From NCBI RefSeq assembly GCF_030163795.1, contig NZ_JASJOF010000003.1:295501-359500 (forward strand): a DNA stretch of 64,000 nucleotides, given 5' to 3'. Positions 1-7,530 of the stretch are shown one piece after another (positions within the stretch are counted from its first letter, which is position 1; each line of letters starts with the position of its first letter). The translations under genes were made by a program, and so were the position numbers. The notes beneath the pieces are model-generated. The model ran no database searches and was not told where the DNA came from. It was given only the letters and a program-made list of their open reading frames with translations. The stretch is from Roseicyclus marinus (GTDB lineage Bacteria; Pseudomonadota; Alphaproteobacteria; Rhodobacterales; Rhodobacteraceae).

Positions 1-316
1 GCCCGCCGATGTTGCAATCGAAGTACTCCAGCGGCCGCGCCACGCTGTCGCCCACTGCCTTCAGCGCCGCGAAATGCACCACTGCGTCGAAAGGCTCCGC
101 GCCGAAAACCTGCGCCAGCTTGCCCGCGTCGCGCGTATCGCCCTCGATCAGGCGCACGGGACGGCCCGTGATCCGTTCCAGCCTGTCGGCGATGCCGCGC
201 CGCGCGTTGCAGAAATTGTCGAGGATCACGACATCATGGCCCGCCTCGACCAGCGCCACATAGGTGTGGGAGCCGATATACCCGGCCCCCCCGGTCAGCA
301 GGATGCGTTTCGTCAT
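1..316 (-). CDS. galE: UDP-glucose 4-epimerase, N-terminal part (cut by window edge)
   Basis: The first 105 codons of a GalE-type epimerase are visible, reading leftward off the window from an ATG at 316. The N-terminus carries the Rossmann NAD-binding glycine motif GGAGYIGSH (residues 9-17). It is followed by the family-typical stretch VVHFAALKAVGDSV. GalE interconverts UDP-glucose and UDP-galactose in the cytoplasm and supplies galactose units for surface polysaccharides. The neighbouring export lipoprotein and glycosyltransferase support that role. The C-terminal half, with the sugar-binding part, lies outside the window. A related sugar epimerase cannot be strictly excluded, but the motif set fits GalE best. 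Confidence 0.88.
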   Translation of the reverse strand, partial: MTKRILLTGGAGYIGSHTYVALVEAGHDVVILDNFCNARRGIADRLERITGRPVRLIEGDTRDAGKLAQVFGAEPFDAVVHFAALKAVGDSVARPLEYFDCNIGG

Positions 317-326
317 GGCCCGTCTT

Positions 327-348
327 GTCACCGTCAAATCGCGGTGAC
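327..348. promoter_or_regulatory. 7-bp inverted repeat just upstream of galE
   Basis: GTCACCG (327-333) and CGGTGAC (342-348) form a perfect inverted repeat separated by eight bases. It begins 11 bases upstream of the galE start codon, in the region between galE and the divergent export lipoprotein gene. It could be an operator or a leader hairpin. No matching known site was recognised. Confidence 0.25.
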
Positions 349-530
349 GCAATCACGCTTTTTCGCCCGAACACAACCCCCGGCGGTCTTCCGCGCCCGC
401 GTGGCCGGTCCCATGGGCAGGGCAGAATTGCATCGCAGCGCGGGATTGTGTCGCCCGCGATTGACCCTGCGGACAAGTTGCGTAGGGTGTGCGCGCGTAT
501 GTGAACGGTTCCCGAAAGTGTGGGGTTTTA

Positions 531-1655
531 ATGATTTTCTGTGATGCGCGGCGTCTGGGTCTTGCCCTCCTGTCCATTGCCGCGCTTGCGGGCTGCGAAA
601 TCCTGCCCCGGGGTGCCGCCGTCGAACGCGAAATCGTCTCCGTCGCGCAGGGCGAAACCGCCGATTTCCGCGTCTATCCCGTGGATCGCGCCTTTTTGGC
701 ACAGGTCGAGGGCTGGCCTCGCACCGGCGAGGCGTCGCATCCATGGCTACCCACCAGCGGCGGGGCCCGGACGCAGGTCATAGCCCCCGGCGACACGCTC
801 GAAATCACCATCTGGGACAGCAACGAAAACTCGCTCCTATCCTCTCCCGGTCAGCGGCAGGTCGAGATCCAGTCCCTCTCCGTCGCGCCCGATGGCACCG
901 TTTTCGTGCCCTATGTGGGCGACACGCGGGTGTCGGGCCTGACGCTGCAACTCGCCCGCCAACACCTGCAAGAGGCGATCGATGCCGTCGTGCCCTCCGC
1001 GCAGGTGCAGGTCACGCTGGCCGAAGGGCGCACCAATTCCGTCGATCTGGTCGGCGGCGTCGCCAATCCGGGCGCCTATCCGCTGCCCGACCGCAACTAT
1101 ACCGTGCTGAACCTCTTGGCGGCGGGCGGCGGCGTGCAACCCGCCCTCGTCAATCCCCAGATCCGCCTGCGCCGCGGCGGCAGGGTCTACGGCACCTCCG
1201 TCTCCCGGCTCTATGCAGATCCCGGTCTCGATACGCTCCTGCATGGCGGGGATCAGGTGATCGTCGAACAAGATGGCCGCCAGTTCCTGTCGCTTGGCGC
1301 GGCGGGCCAGCAAAGCCACCACCGCTTCCCGCAGGACCGCGTGACCGCACTCGATGCCATGGCGATCATCGGCGGCGTCGACAGCCGCCGCGGCGATCCC
1401 GGCGGCATCTTGATCCTGCGCGAATATCCCGACAGCGCCCTGCGTCTCGACGGCACCGGCCCCGAACAGCCGCGCGTCGTGTTCACGCTCGACCTGACCT
1501 CGGCCGATGGCCTGTTCAGCGCCCGCAATTTCGACATCCATGCGGGCGATCTCGTCCTCGTCACCGAAAGCCCGATCACCTCCGCCCAGACCATCTTCGG
1601 CCTGATCGGCTCGGTCTTCGGCCTCGCCAACCAGACCTCGAACCTCGGGGATTGA
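531..1655 (+). CDS. Polysaccharide export outer-membrane lipoprotein (Wza/KpsD-like)
   Basis: A 374-residue protein of the Poly_export/SLBB family. These proteins form the outer-membrane channel or periplasmic part of capsule and exopolysaccharide export. The N-terminus is a lipoprotein signal: a hydrophobic run ending in the lipobox LAGC, with the acylated cysteine at residue 22. The export domain starts near residue 84 (APGDTLEITIWD). An SLBB-like segment follows around residues 180-215 (VDLVGGVANPGAYPL). The ATG at 531 is preferred over an in-frame GTG at 489 because it places the signal peptide at the very N-terminus. The gene is divergent from galE and convergent with a glycosyltransferase that ends 3 bases away. 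The inner-membrane partners are probably the KpsMTE-like genes at 60-62.8 kb, which is an inference. Confidence 0.87.
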   Translation: MIFCDARRLGLALLSIAALAGCEILPRGAAVEREIVSVAQGETADFRVYPVDRAFLAQVEGWPRTGEASHPWLPTSGGARTQVIAPGDTLEITIWDSNENSLLSSPGQRQVEIQSLSVAPDGTVFVPYVGDTRVSGLTLQLARQHLQEAIDAVVPSAQVQVTLAEGRTNSVDLVGGVANPGAYPLPDRNYTVLNLLAAGGGVQPALVNPQIRLRRGGRVYGTSVSRLYADPGLDTLLHGGDQVIVEQDGRQFLSLGAAGQQSHHRFPQDRVTALDAMAIIGGVDSRRGDPGGILILREYPDSALRLDGTGPEQPRVVFTLDLTSADGLFSARNFDIHAGDLVLVTESPITSAQTIFGLIGSVFGLANQTSNLGD

Positions 1656-1658
1656 CGC

Positions 1659-2909
1659 CTACCGCGGCAGGGCGATCGCCTTGCCGCGCGGCACCAGGCT
1701 GTTGATCTTCTCCAGATGCACCGGCAGGCAGCGCGTGGTGAAGTCGTAGCGCTCCACCATCTGCGCCCGCGCGTTCCGCCCCAGATGCGCAAAATCGCCG
1801 GGGGCCTCCAGCACCTCGATCACCTGCCGCGCCAGCGCCTCGTGATCGTGGAAATCCACCAGCATCGCGGTCTCGCCATGGGTCATCACCTCGCGCACCG
1901 GCGCGGTGTCCGAGGCCACGATTGTCGCCCCCATCGACATCGCCTCCATACTCGACCACGACAGCACGAAAGGCACCGTCAGATAGACGTGGCAGCGCGA
2001 CACCCGGATGATCTCCTGGTAGGCCGCATAGGGCACCCGCCCCAGGAAATGCACCCGGCTCCAATCCAGGCTGTCGCCCACCTCCCGCTCCATATCGGCC
2101 CGGTAACCGCCCTGCGCATCGCTTGCCTTGCCATAGGACACGTCGTTGCCGCCGATGATCAGCGCCCGCGCCTTGGGCCGCGCCTCGAGGATCTTGGGCA
2201 GCGCCCGCATGAACTTGTGGAACCCCCGCGTCGGTTCCATGTTCCGCGCCATGTAGGTGAACACCTCGTCCTCGCGCGTCACCGCCCGGCCCAGCCGCCC
2301 CAGCGGCACCGCCGCCTCCGCCTTGGGCAGCAACCTGTCGGTCCGGATCCCGTCATGTTCGACATAGATCTTGGACCGGAACGCCTCCGGGTAGGTGTCA
2401 CGCTGGAACAACGTGGGCGATTGCCCAAGATCGACAGTGTGGAAATTCGCGAAATTCACCGCGTTGCGCGCATGCATCAGGAACCGCGCATGATCCGACG
2501 CCGGGAATTCCGGGTCGAACCCCACCGAGCCGCCCTGCGCAAGGAAATAGTACTCGTAAAATCCGATGATCGGCACATCCGCCCAGACCTGCTTGAGAAA
2601 GGTCAGCTCGCCCCATCCCACATGCCCGAGGATCACATCGGGCCGGAACCCCTCCGCCGCCAGCCGTTCGGCGGCAAAGGCCGCGCCCAGACCGTTGCCG
2701 ACACATTCCTCCCAGTATTTCGTGGGCGCATAGGCATCCTCGGCGGGCTTGTGATGGCTCGCGTAGACCACCACCTTCGCCCCCGGGATCTCGGCCACCC
2801 CCTTGCGCTGGGTCAGGAACACGATCCGATGCCCGCCCTGCGCCACCAGCCATTGAAACAGCTCGCGGTACTGGCCCGGAAAATTCTGATGGACGAAAAG
2901 GATGTTCAT
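1659..2909 (-). CDS. Glycosyltransferase, GT4-like (GT-B fold)
   Basis: A 416-residue predicted cytoplasmic glycosyltransferase. It starts MNILFVHQNFPGQY, a characteristic opening for a group of bacterial GT4-like enzymes. The C-terminal half has the GT-B nucleotide-sugar site: GRVPYAAYQEIIRVS, then a region with SWSSMEAMSMGATIVASD, where the glutamate and the MSMGATIVASDT segment match the family's donor-binding EX7E area. Longer upstream starts exist, but the ATG at 2909 begins exactly at the conserved N-terminus. It probably adds a sugar to the surface polysaccharide exported by the neighbouring lipoprotein system. The donor and acceptor cannot be read from the sequence. Confidence 0.82.
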   Translation of the reverse strand: MNILFVHQNFPGQYRELFQWLVAQGGHRIVFLTQRKGVAEIPGAKVVVYASHHKPAEDAYAPTKYWEECVGNGLGAAFAAERLAAEGFRPDVILGHVGWGELTFLKQVWADVPIIGFYEYYFLAQGGSVGFDPEFPASDHARFLMHARNAVNFANFHTVDLGQSPTLFQRDTYPEAFRSKIYVEHDGIRTDRLLPKAEAAVPLGRLGRAVTREDEVFTYMARNMEPTRGFHKFMRALPKILEARPKARALIIGGNDVSYGKASDAQGGYRADMEREVGDSLDWSRVHFLGRVPYAAYQEIIRVSRCHVYLTVPFVLSWSSMEAMSMGATIVASDTAPVREVMTHGETAMLVDFHDHEALARQVIEVLEAPGDFAHLGRNARAQMVERYDFTTRCLPVHLEKINSLVPRGKAIALPR

Positions 2910-2992
2910 CTGCCGCGCCTGCACGTTGGTGGTGGATCGCACTTTCGACCATGCCATCCCCGGCGGCAAGACTGCCCGCGCCCCGCGCCCCT

Positions 2993-3047
2993 GATTTGGT
3001 CCGGATTTGGGCCTGCACCTGCGCCACAATTCGGGCCATGATTTGGG
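2993..3047. promoter_or_regulatory. Cluster of GATTTGG repeats between the glycosyltransferase and hslO
   Basis: GATTTGG occurs at 2993-2999, 3004-3010 and 3040-3046, with the related ATTCGGG at 3029. The repeats sit in the 196-base divergent intergenic region. They could be binding sites for a regulator of either gene, but they match no motif I know and may be coincidental. Confidence 0.2.
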
Positions 3048-3105
3048 ATTGCAGGACCGGCTCCTATATGAAAGCCAAATTCCGCAATTGCAGGAAGCCA
3101 ATCAC

Positions 3106-4125
3106 ATGACCCTGACCACCAGGATTGCATGGGACGACACGGTGTTGCCGTTCCAGCTCGACCGTTCCGACATCCGCGGCCGCGTGGCCCGGCTCGACCA
3201 GACGCTCGATCAGGTCCTGTCGCAACACGACTACCCGACCGAGGTCGAGGCCATGGTGGCCGAGGCGGCGCTCCTGACCGCGCTCATCGGCCAGACGATG
3301 AAACTGCGCTGGAAACTCTCGCTTCAGGTCCGCGGCAGCGGGGCGATCCGCCTGATCGCCACCGATTTCTTCGCGCCGGGCGATGATGACACGCCCGCGC
3401 GCATCCGCGCCTATGCCAGCTACGACGCCGAAAAACTGGTGAAAGGCGCCGATCCCTTCAGCCAGATCGGCAAGGGCTATTTCGCCATCCTGATCGATCA
3501 GGGCAGCGGCACCACCCCCTACCAGGGCATCACGCCGCTTGCGGGCGGCTCGCTCGCCTCCTGCGCCGAGGCGTATTTCGCCCAATCCGAACAGCTCCCC
3601 ACGCGGTTCGAACTCAGCTACGGCCTCAGCCGCGAACCGGGGCAGCCCGCCCATTGGCGCGCGGGCGGCGTCATGCTGCAACACATGCCCAAGGCCTCGC
3701 CGCTCATGGCCAATGACGGCGCCTCTGGCGAAGACGGGCTTCTCGCCGCCACCGATCTTCTGGACGAGGAAGAGGGTGAAAACTGGTCCCGCGCCAATAT
3801 CCTGCTCGACACCGCCGAGGCGCTGGAACTCATCGGCCCCAGCGTCGGGCCGACCGACCTTCTCCTGCGTCTCTTCCACGAGGAAGGGCCGCGCGTCTAC
3901 GATGCCCTGCCCGTGCAATTCGGCTGCACCTGTTCCGCCGACCGCGTGCGCACCAGCCTGTCGATCTATTCCGCCCGCGACATCGGCCACATGACGACCG
4001 AGGATGGTCGCGTGACCGCCGATTGCCAGTTCTGCGGCGCGCATTACGAATTCGACCCCCGCACATTGGGTTTCGAGGCCGAATTGCCGCCGGAGGCGGA
4101 GGGGGGCGATGACAGCGCCCGTTGA
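3106..4125 (+). CDS. hslO: Hsp33 redox-regulated chaperone
   Basis: A 339-residue Hsp33. This cytoplasmic holdase is activated when oxidative stress releases zinc from four C-terminal cysteines. Those cysteines are visible as CTC and CQFC in the last 60 residues (FGCTCSADRVR and ADCQFCGAHYEFDP), in the family's CXC...CXXC arrangement. The body carries family signatures such as GQTMKLRWKLSLQVRG and the PYQGITPL segment. The ATG at 3106 has an AGGAAG-type ribosome site about 10 bases upstream. It is the first gene of a run in which each gene overlaps the next (hslO, Nudix hydrolase, cca), which suggests co-translation. Confidence 0.95.
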   Translation: MTLTTRIAWDDTVLPFQLDRSDIRGRVARLDQTLDQVLSQHDYPTEVEAMVAEAALLTALIGQTMKLRWKLSLQVRGSGAIRLIATDFFAPGDDDTPARIRAYASYDAEKLVKGADPFSQIGKGYFAILIDQGSGTTPYQGITPLAGGSLASCAEAYFAQSEQLPTRFELSYGLSREPGQPAHWRAGGVMLQHMPKASPLMANDGASGEDGLLAATDLLDEEEGENWSRANILLDTAEALELIGPSVGPTDLLLRLFHEEGPRVYDALPVQFGCTCSADRVRTSLSIYSARDIGHMTTEDGRVTADCQFCGAHYEFDPRTLGFEAELPPEAEGGDDSAR

Positions 4126-4702
4126 TCTCGACCGGCTTCTGACGGCGCTTGACCGCGCGCCCCAGCGCCCCTCGTCGGATTACGACCTGAACGCCGCCGC
4201 AGCCCCGCCCGAGGGGCGCGTGCTGCGCCCGGCCGCCGTGCTGATCGGCATCCTGGGGCACGAGGTCATCCTGACCAAGCGCGCCTCCCATCTGAAACAT
4301 CACCCGGGCCAGATCGCCTTTCCCGGCGGCAAGGTCGATCCGACCGATGCCAACACCACCGCCACCGCGCTGCGCGAAGCGCAGGAGGAAATCGGCCTCG
4401 ACCCCGCCAGCGTCACCGTGCTGGCCGATCTGCCCAGTCACGAGGCTGTAACCGGTTATCTCATTAATCCGGTTTTGGCCCGGATTGAGCGCGATTTCAC
4501 CGCCACCCCCGACCCCGCCGAGGTGGCCGAGGTGTTTCGCGTGCCCCTTGCCCATGTGCTCGACCCGGCCCGCTACCGCGTCGAACGCCGGCGCTGGCGC
4601 GGCGTCTGGCGGCGCTATTACGTCGTGCCCTTCGGCCCCTATTACATCTGGGGCGCCACCGCGCGGATGCTCAAGGCGCTGGCCGACCGGGTGACGCCAT
4701 GA
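4109..4702 (+). CDS. Nudix hydrolase, CoA pyrophosphatase type
   Basis: A 197-residue Nudix protein of the NudL/UPF0035 group, which hydrolyses coenzyme A and related nucleoside diphosphate derivatives. The group-specific segment TKRASHLKHHPGQIAFPGG is followed directly by the Nudix box, with ALREAQEEIGL as its catalytic helix. The start overlaps the end of hslO by 17 bases, and the stop overlaps the start of cca in an ATGA junction. Translation is therefore probably coupled through all three genes. Substrate assignment to CoA rests on the group signature. Confidence 0.85.
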   Translation: MTAPVDLDRLLTALDRAPQRPSSDYDLNAAAAPPEGRVLRPAAVLIGILGHEVILTKRASHLKHHPGQIAFPGGKVDPTDANTTATALREAQEEIGLDPASVTVLADLPSHEAVTGYLINPVLARIERDFTATPDPAEVAEVFRVPLAHVLDPARYRVERRRWRGVWRRYYVVPFGPYYIWGATARMLKALADRVTP

Positions 4703-5853
4703 GGCTCACCGCCGACTGGCTCACCGCGCCCGGCACCATCGCCGTGATGCAGGCCCTCTCGGGTGGGGGCCATGGCGCGTGGTTCGTCGGCGGCTGCGTC
4801 CGCAACGCCCTGATTGGCGCGCCGGTCGACGATATCGACATCACCACAGATGCCCGCCCCGAACGGGTCATGGACCTTGCCGCCGCCAAGGGCATCAAGG
4901 CGGTTCCGACCGGCATCGACCACGGCACCGTCACCCTCGTCGCGGAACATCGCCCGCACGAGGTCACGACGCTGCGCCGTGACGTGGAAAGCCATGGCCG
5001 CCACGCCACCATCGCCTTCACCGACAGGCTGGAGGAGGATGCCGCCCGTCGCGACTTCACCATGAATGCGCTCTACGCACTGGCCGATGGCACGGTTCTC
5101 GACCCCAACGGCTCGGGCCTCGCCGATCTGACTGCGCGCCGCCTGCGCTTCATCGGCGACCCTTCCGAACGGATCGCCGAGGATTATCTCCGCATCCTGC
5201 GCTTCTTCCGTTTCCATGCGTGGTACGCCGACCCTGCCGGCGGTCTCGATGCCGAGGGCCTCGCCGCCTGCGCCGCTTTGGCCGATGGCATCGCGCGCCT
5301 GTCCCGCGAACGCGTGGGTGCCGAGATGCGCAAACTTCTCGCCGCCCCCGATCCCGCCCCCGCCGTCGCAGCCATGGCACAATCTGGCATCCTCACCCGC
5401 GTGCTTCCCGGGGCGGAGGCGCGATTGCTGCCGATCCTCGTCGCCTTCGAACAGGACATCACGCCCGACCCGATTCGTCGCCTCGCCGCGCTGGGCGGTG
5501 CCGATGTGGCTGAGGCGCTCCGCCTGTCCCGCGCCGACCGCGACGGTCTTGCCACGCTCCGCGCCGGAATGGCTTCCGCCGAGACGCCCGGTGCGCTCGG
5601 CTATGCCCATGGTGCCACCACCGCCCGTGACATCCTCCTGCTCCGCGCCGCGCAATTCGAAACCCCACCCGATCCCGCCGCGCTGGTCGAGGTCGAGGTC
5701 GGCGCGGCGGCCGTTTTCCCGATCCGACCCGCCGACCTGATGCCGGGGCTTCAGGGGCCCGACCTCGGCGCCGCGCTCAAGGCGCTCGAAGCACGCTGGA
5801 TCGCCTCGGGCTTCACCCTCACCCGCGCCGAACTCCTTTCGGACGGCAGGTAA
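4699..5853 (+). CDS. cca: CCA tRNA nucleotidyltransferase (class II, poly-A polymerase family)
   Basis: A 384-residue class II nucleotidyltransferase that adds or repairs the CCA end of tRNAs. The head domain shows the motif FVGGCVRNALIG and the metal-binding carboxylates DDIDI. Next comes the RRDFTMNAL segment and a RIAEDYLRILRFFRFHAWY helix typical of the family. The gene overlaps the upstream Nudix gene by four bases (ATGA). A Nudix-cca pairing is common in related bacteria. The length and domain order look complete. A poly(A) polymerase role is less likely. Confidence 0.92.
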   Translation: MRLTADWLTAPGTIAVMQALSGGGHGAWFVGGCVRNALIGAPVDDIDITTDARPERVMDLAAAKGIKAVPTGIDHGTVTLVAEHRPHEVTTLRRDVESHGRHATIAFTDRLEEDAARRDFTMNALYALADGTVLDPNGSGLADLTARRLRFIGDPSERIAEDYLRILRFFRFHAWYADPAGGLDAEGLAACAALADGIARLSRERVGAEMRKLLAAPDPAPAVAAMAQSGILTRVLPGAEARLLPILVAFEQDITPDPIRRLAALGGADVAEALRLSRADRDGLATLRAGMASAETPGALGYAHGATTARDILLLRAAQFETPPDPAALVEVEVGAAAVFPIRPADLMPGLQGPDLGAALKALEARWIASGFTLTRAELLSDGR

Positions 5854-5879
5854 CCTTTCCTTCAGGATTGGCCCGCGAT

Positions 5880-5923
5880 CTTAACCTTTCGGCAGGGTTC
5901 GCGCGGTTTCGTTAAGCCTTTTT
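5880..5923 (+). terminator. Possible terminator after cca
   Basis: CTTAAC (5880-5885) and GTTAAG (5911-5916) are complementary and are followed by a run of five T (5919-5923). The loop is long (25 bases), so this is only a weak candidate for ending the hslO-cca transcript. Confidence 0.3.
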
Positions 5924-5939
5924 CAATCGCGATGACGCG

Positions 5940-6476
5940 TCACGGCGCGACCCATTCCCCCGCCCAATCCGCATCCGCCCGGTAGATCGCCCGCCGATGC
6001 GGGTCGCTCAGGTCCAGCGCGTCGATGGTCTTCAGGCGGCACAAGATGCGCAAAAACCGCGCCGCATCGCCGGTATCGCGCGAAAACAGACCCAAAACAG
6101 GCGTTCCGGGGACCGCGCCACCATAATTCGCCTGCGCCTCGGGCGGCAGATTGGCAAAGGCCGCAGGGTCCCCGGCAGCCAAGATGGCCTGCCCCCGCAT
6201 ACGGATCTGAAGCCGTGCCTTGGGCACCCAGACATGCAGAGCCACGCGCGGATCGTCCTTTATCTGCAAGGCCTTGGGGCTCTCGGCATCGGTGTGCAGC
6301 TCCAACTCCCCCGCTGCCCGATCGACACGCCGCAACACCAGCGTCCGCAATTCCGGCCCCTCCGGCCCGATGGTCGCAAGGGTCGGGTGCCGCGCAGGGT
6401 GATGCCGGTCGGCCGTCCCGCGCCCCAGATGCTGCCAAACACTGTCCAACAGGCCAATCAGGGTCTCATCACTCAT
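5940..6476 (-). CDS. Pyridoxamine 5'-phosphate oxidase-like flavin-binding protein
   Basis: A 178-residue protein of the pyridoxamine-phosphate-oxidase split-barrel fold, closest in layout to the group usually annotated as FMN-binding PNPOx-like. Segments that fit are LATIGPEGPELRTLVLR near the N-terminus, the DPRVALHVWVPKARLQIRM strand region, and the short C-terminal end WAGEWVAP. Such proteins bind FMN or heme, and many have unknown substrates. It is the last gene of a minus-strand operon and its start overlaps the end of the upstream AttH-like gene by 8 bases. Whether it serves the ABC system or was simply captured in the transcript is unknown. Confidence 0.72.
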   Translation of the reverse strand: MSDETLIGLLDSVWQHLGRGTADRHHPARHPTLATIGPEGPELRTLVLRRVDRAAGELELHTDAESPKALQIKDDPRVALHVWVPKARLQIRMRGQAILAAGDPAAFANLPPEAQANYGGAVPGTPVLGLFSRDTGDAARFLRILCRLKTIDALDLSDPHRRAIYRADADWAGEWVAP

Positions 6477-7530
6477 ATCCCGTCATCTCCAGATATCCCC
6501 GCCCCGCATGTGTCCCGGTCATCCGGATCGGCCCCTCCCAATAAGAAACCGACACATCCATCCACGACTGCTCATTCAGCGGTGTTGTCGTGATATCAAG
6601 ACCCTGATCCGCCAGTTCGACCCTCCATTCCGTCGGAACCATCCGCCCCGCAACCTCGCTCCGCGCCAAGGGCGTCATCACCAACGCGCCATCCGGATAG
6701 CTCTCGGTTACGCCATCTGCCCCGATCCACGTCGCGGCCGTATAAGCGGTGCCGTCGGTCTGTCGCAGCGAAAATCCCATCATCCGCGCCCCATCGTCGA
6801 ACTGGAGCGAGACCCAATCCCACCCTTCCTGCTGTTCGGACAAGGGTTGCGATGACCATTCCCGATCAAGCCACGCATTCCCCGTGACGGGAATATCCCC
6901 TTCAGGCAGGCTGATCGTGCCGGTCACGGTATAAAAAGGCTGGGAATAATAATAGCTTGCCTGCCCTTCGCCCGACTTCACCGAATAGCCGCCGTCACCG
7001 TGAAAAACCAACGGACCCGTCGCCGCAAGGTCGAGCGCATAGGCGAAATCCGCCCCCCGCGCGGTGACCTGCAAGGCATCGAGCGCATCCGCCGCCCCCG
7101 CATCCGTCGCCACCATCTGCCAGTCATCGACCCAAGCCACAAAGGGATCGGCGGTCGCACCAGCCTGCCCGATCCCGCCGCGCGCAAGCCGCTCGGCACT
7201 GAAGTGCGCTTCGGGTGTTGTCAGCCCCGCATGGCCCATCCAGAGCTGCGGCGCCTCCCATCCCACCGCCTCGCGCGGGGCAAGGGCAGAGCGGAACAGC
7301 GTCCATTGCGCCCCGAATTCCGTCCCATCCGGTCCGGTAAGGGTTGCCGTCAGATACCACCACTCGATGCGATAGGCAGGATGTGCCCCATGATCTTGAG
7401 GAAAGGAAAAGGTCGCGGGCCGTTCCGGCATGGCAAACCCGTCAGCCGCCGTGCCAAGCCCGGCAAAGCCCTGCGCCCAGATCGGGCCAGCCCATCCAAC
7501 AAGACAGATCGCCAATACTCTAACGTTCAT
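6469..7530 (-). CDS. Secreted AttH/CrtC-like lipocalin-fold protein
   Basis: A 353-residue protein starting at ATG 7530, with a short signal peptide (MNVRVLAICLVGWAGPIWA, cleavage near residue 19). It belongs to the family of AttH and carotenoid 1,2-hydratases, with the recognisable stretches HPAYRIEWWYLTATL, FGAQWTLFRSAL, and further on NAWLDREWSSQPL and GWDWVSLQFDDG. In other bacteria AttH-type proteins are encoded beside an FtsX-type permease and an ABC ATPase, exactly as here. Their substrate is unknown. Lipid or envelope handling is usually assumed. It overlaps the permease gene by 11 bases. There are no carotenoid genes nearby, so a hydratase role in pigment synthesis is unlikely. Confidence 0.8.
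   Translation of the reverse strand: MNVRVLAICLVGWAGPIWAQGFAGLGTAADGFAMPERPATFSFPQDHGAHPAYRIEWWYLTATLTGPDGTEFGAQWTLFRSALAPREAVGWEAPQLWMGHAGLTTPEAHFSAERLARGGIGQAGATADPFVAWVDDWQMVATDAGAADALDALQVTARGADFAYALDLAATGPLVFHGDGGYSVKSGEGQASYYYSQPFYTVTGTISLPEGDIPVTGNAWLDREWSSQPLSEQQEGWDWVSLQFDDGARMMGFSLRQTDGTAYTAATWIGADGVTESYPDGALVMTPLARSEVAGRMVPTEWRVELADQGLDITTTPLNEQSWMDVSVSYWEGPIRMTGTHAGRGYLEMTGYE

Noticed and set aside
6469-7530. Carotenoid hydratase (CrtC) function for the AttH-like protein
   Set aside because: It shares the fold family, but the gene sits with an ABC/FtsX system and no carotenoid genes, and has a signal peptide.
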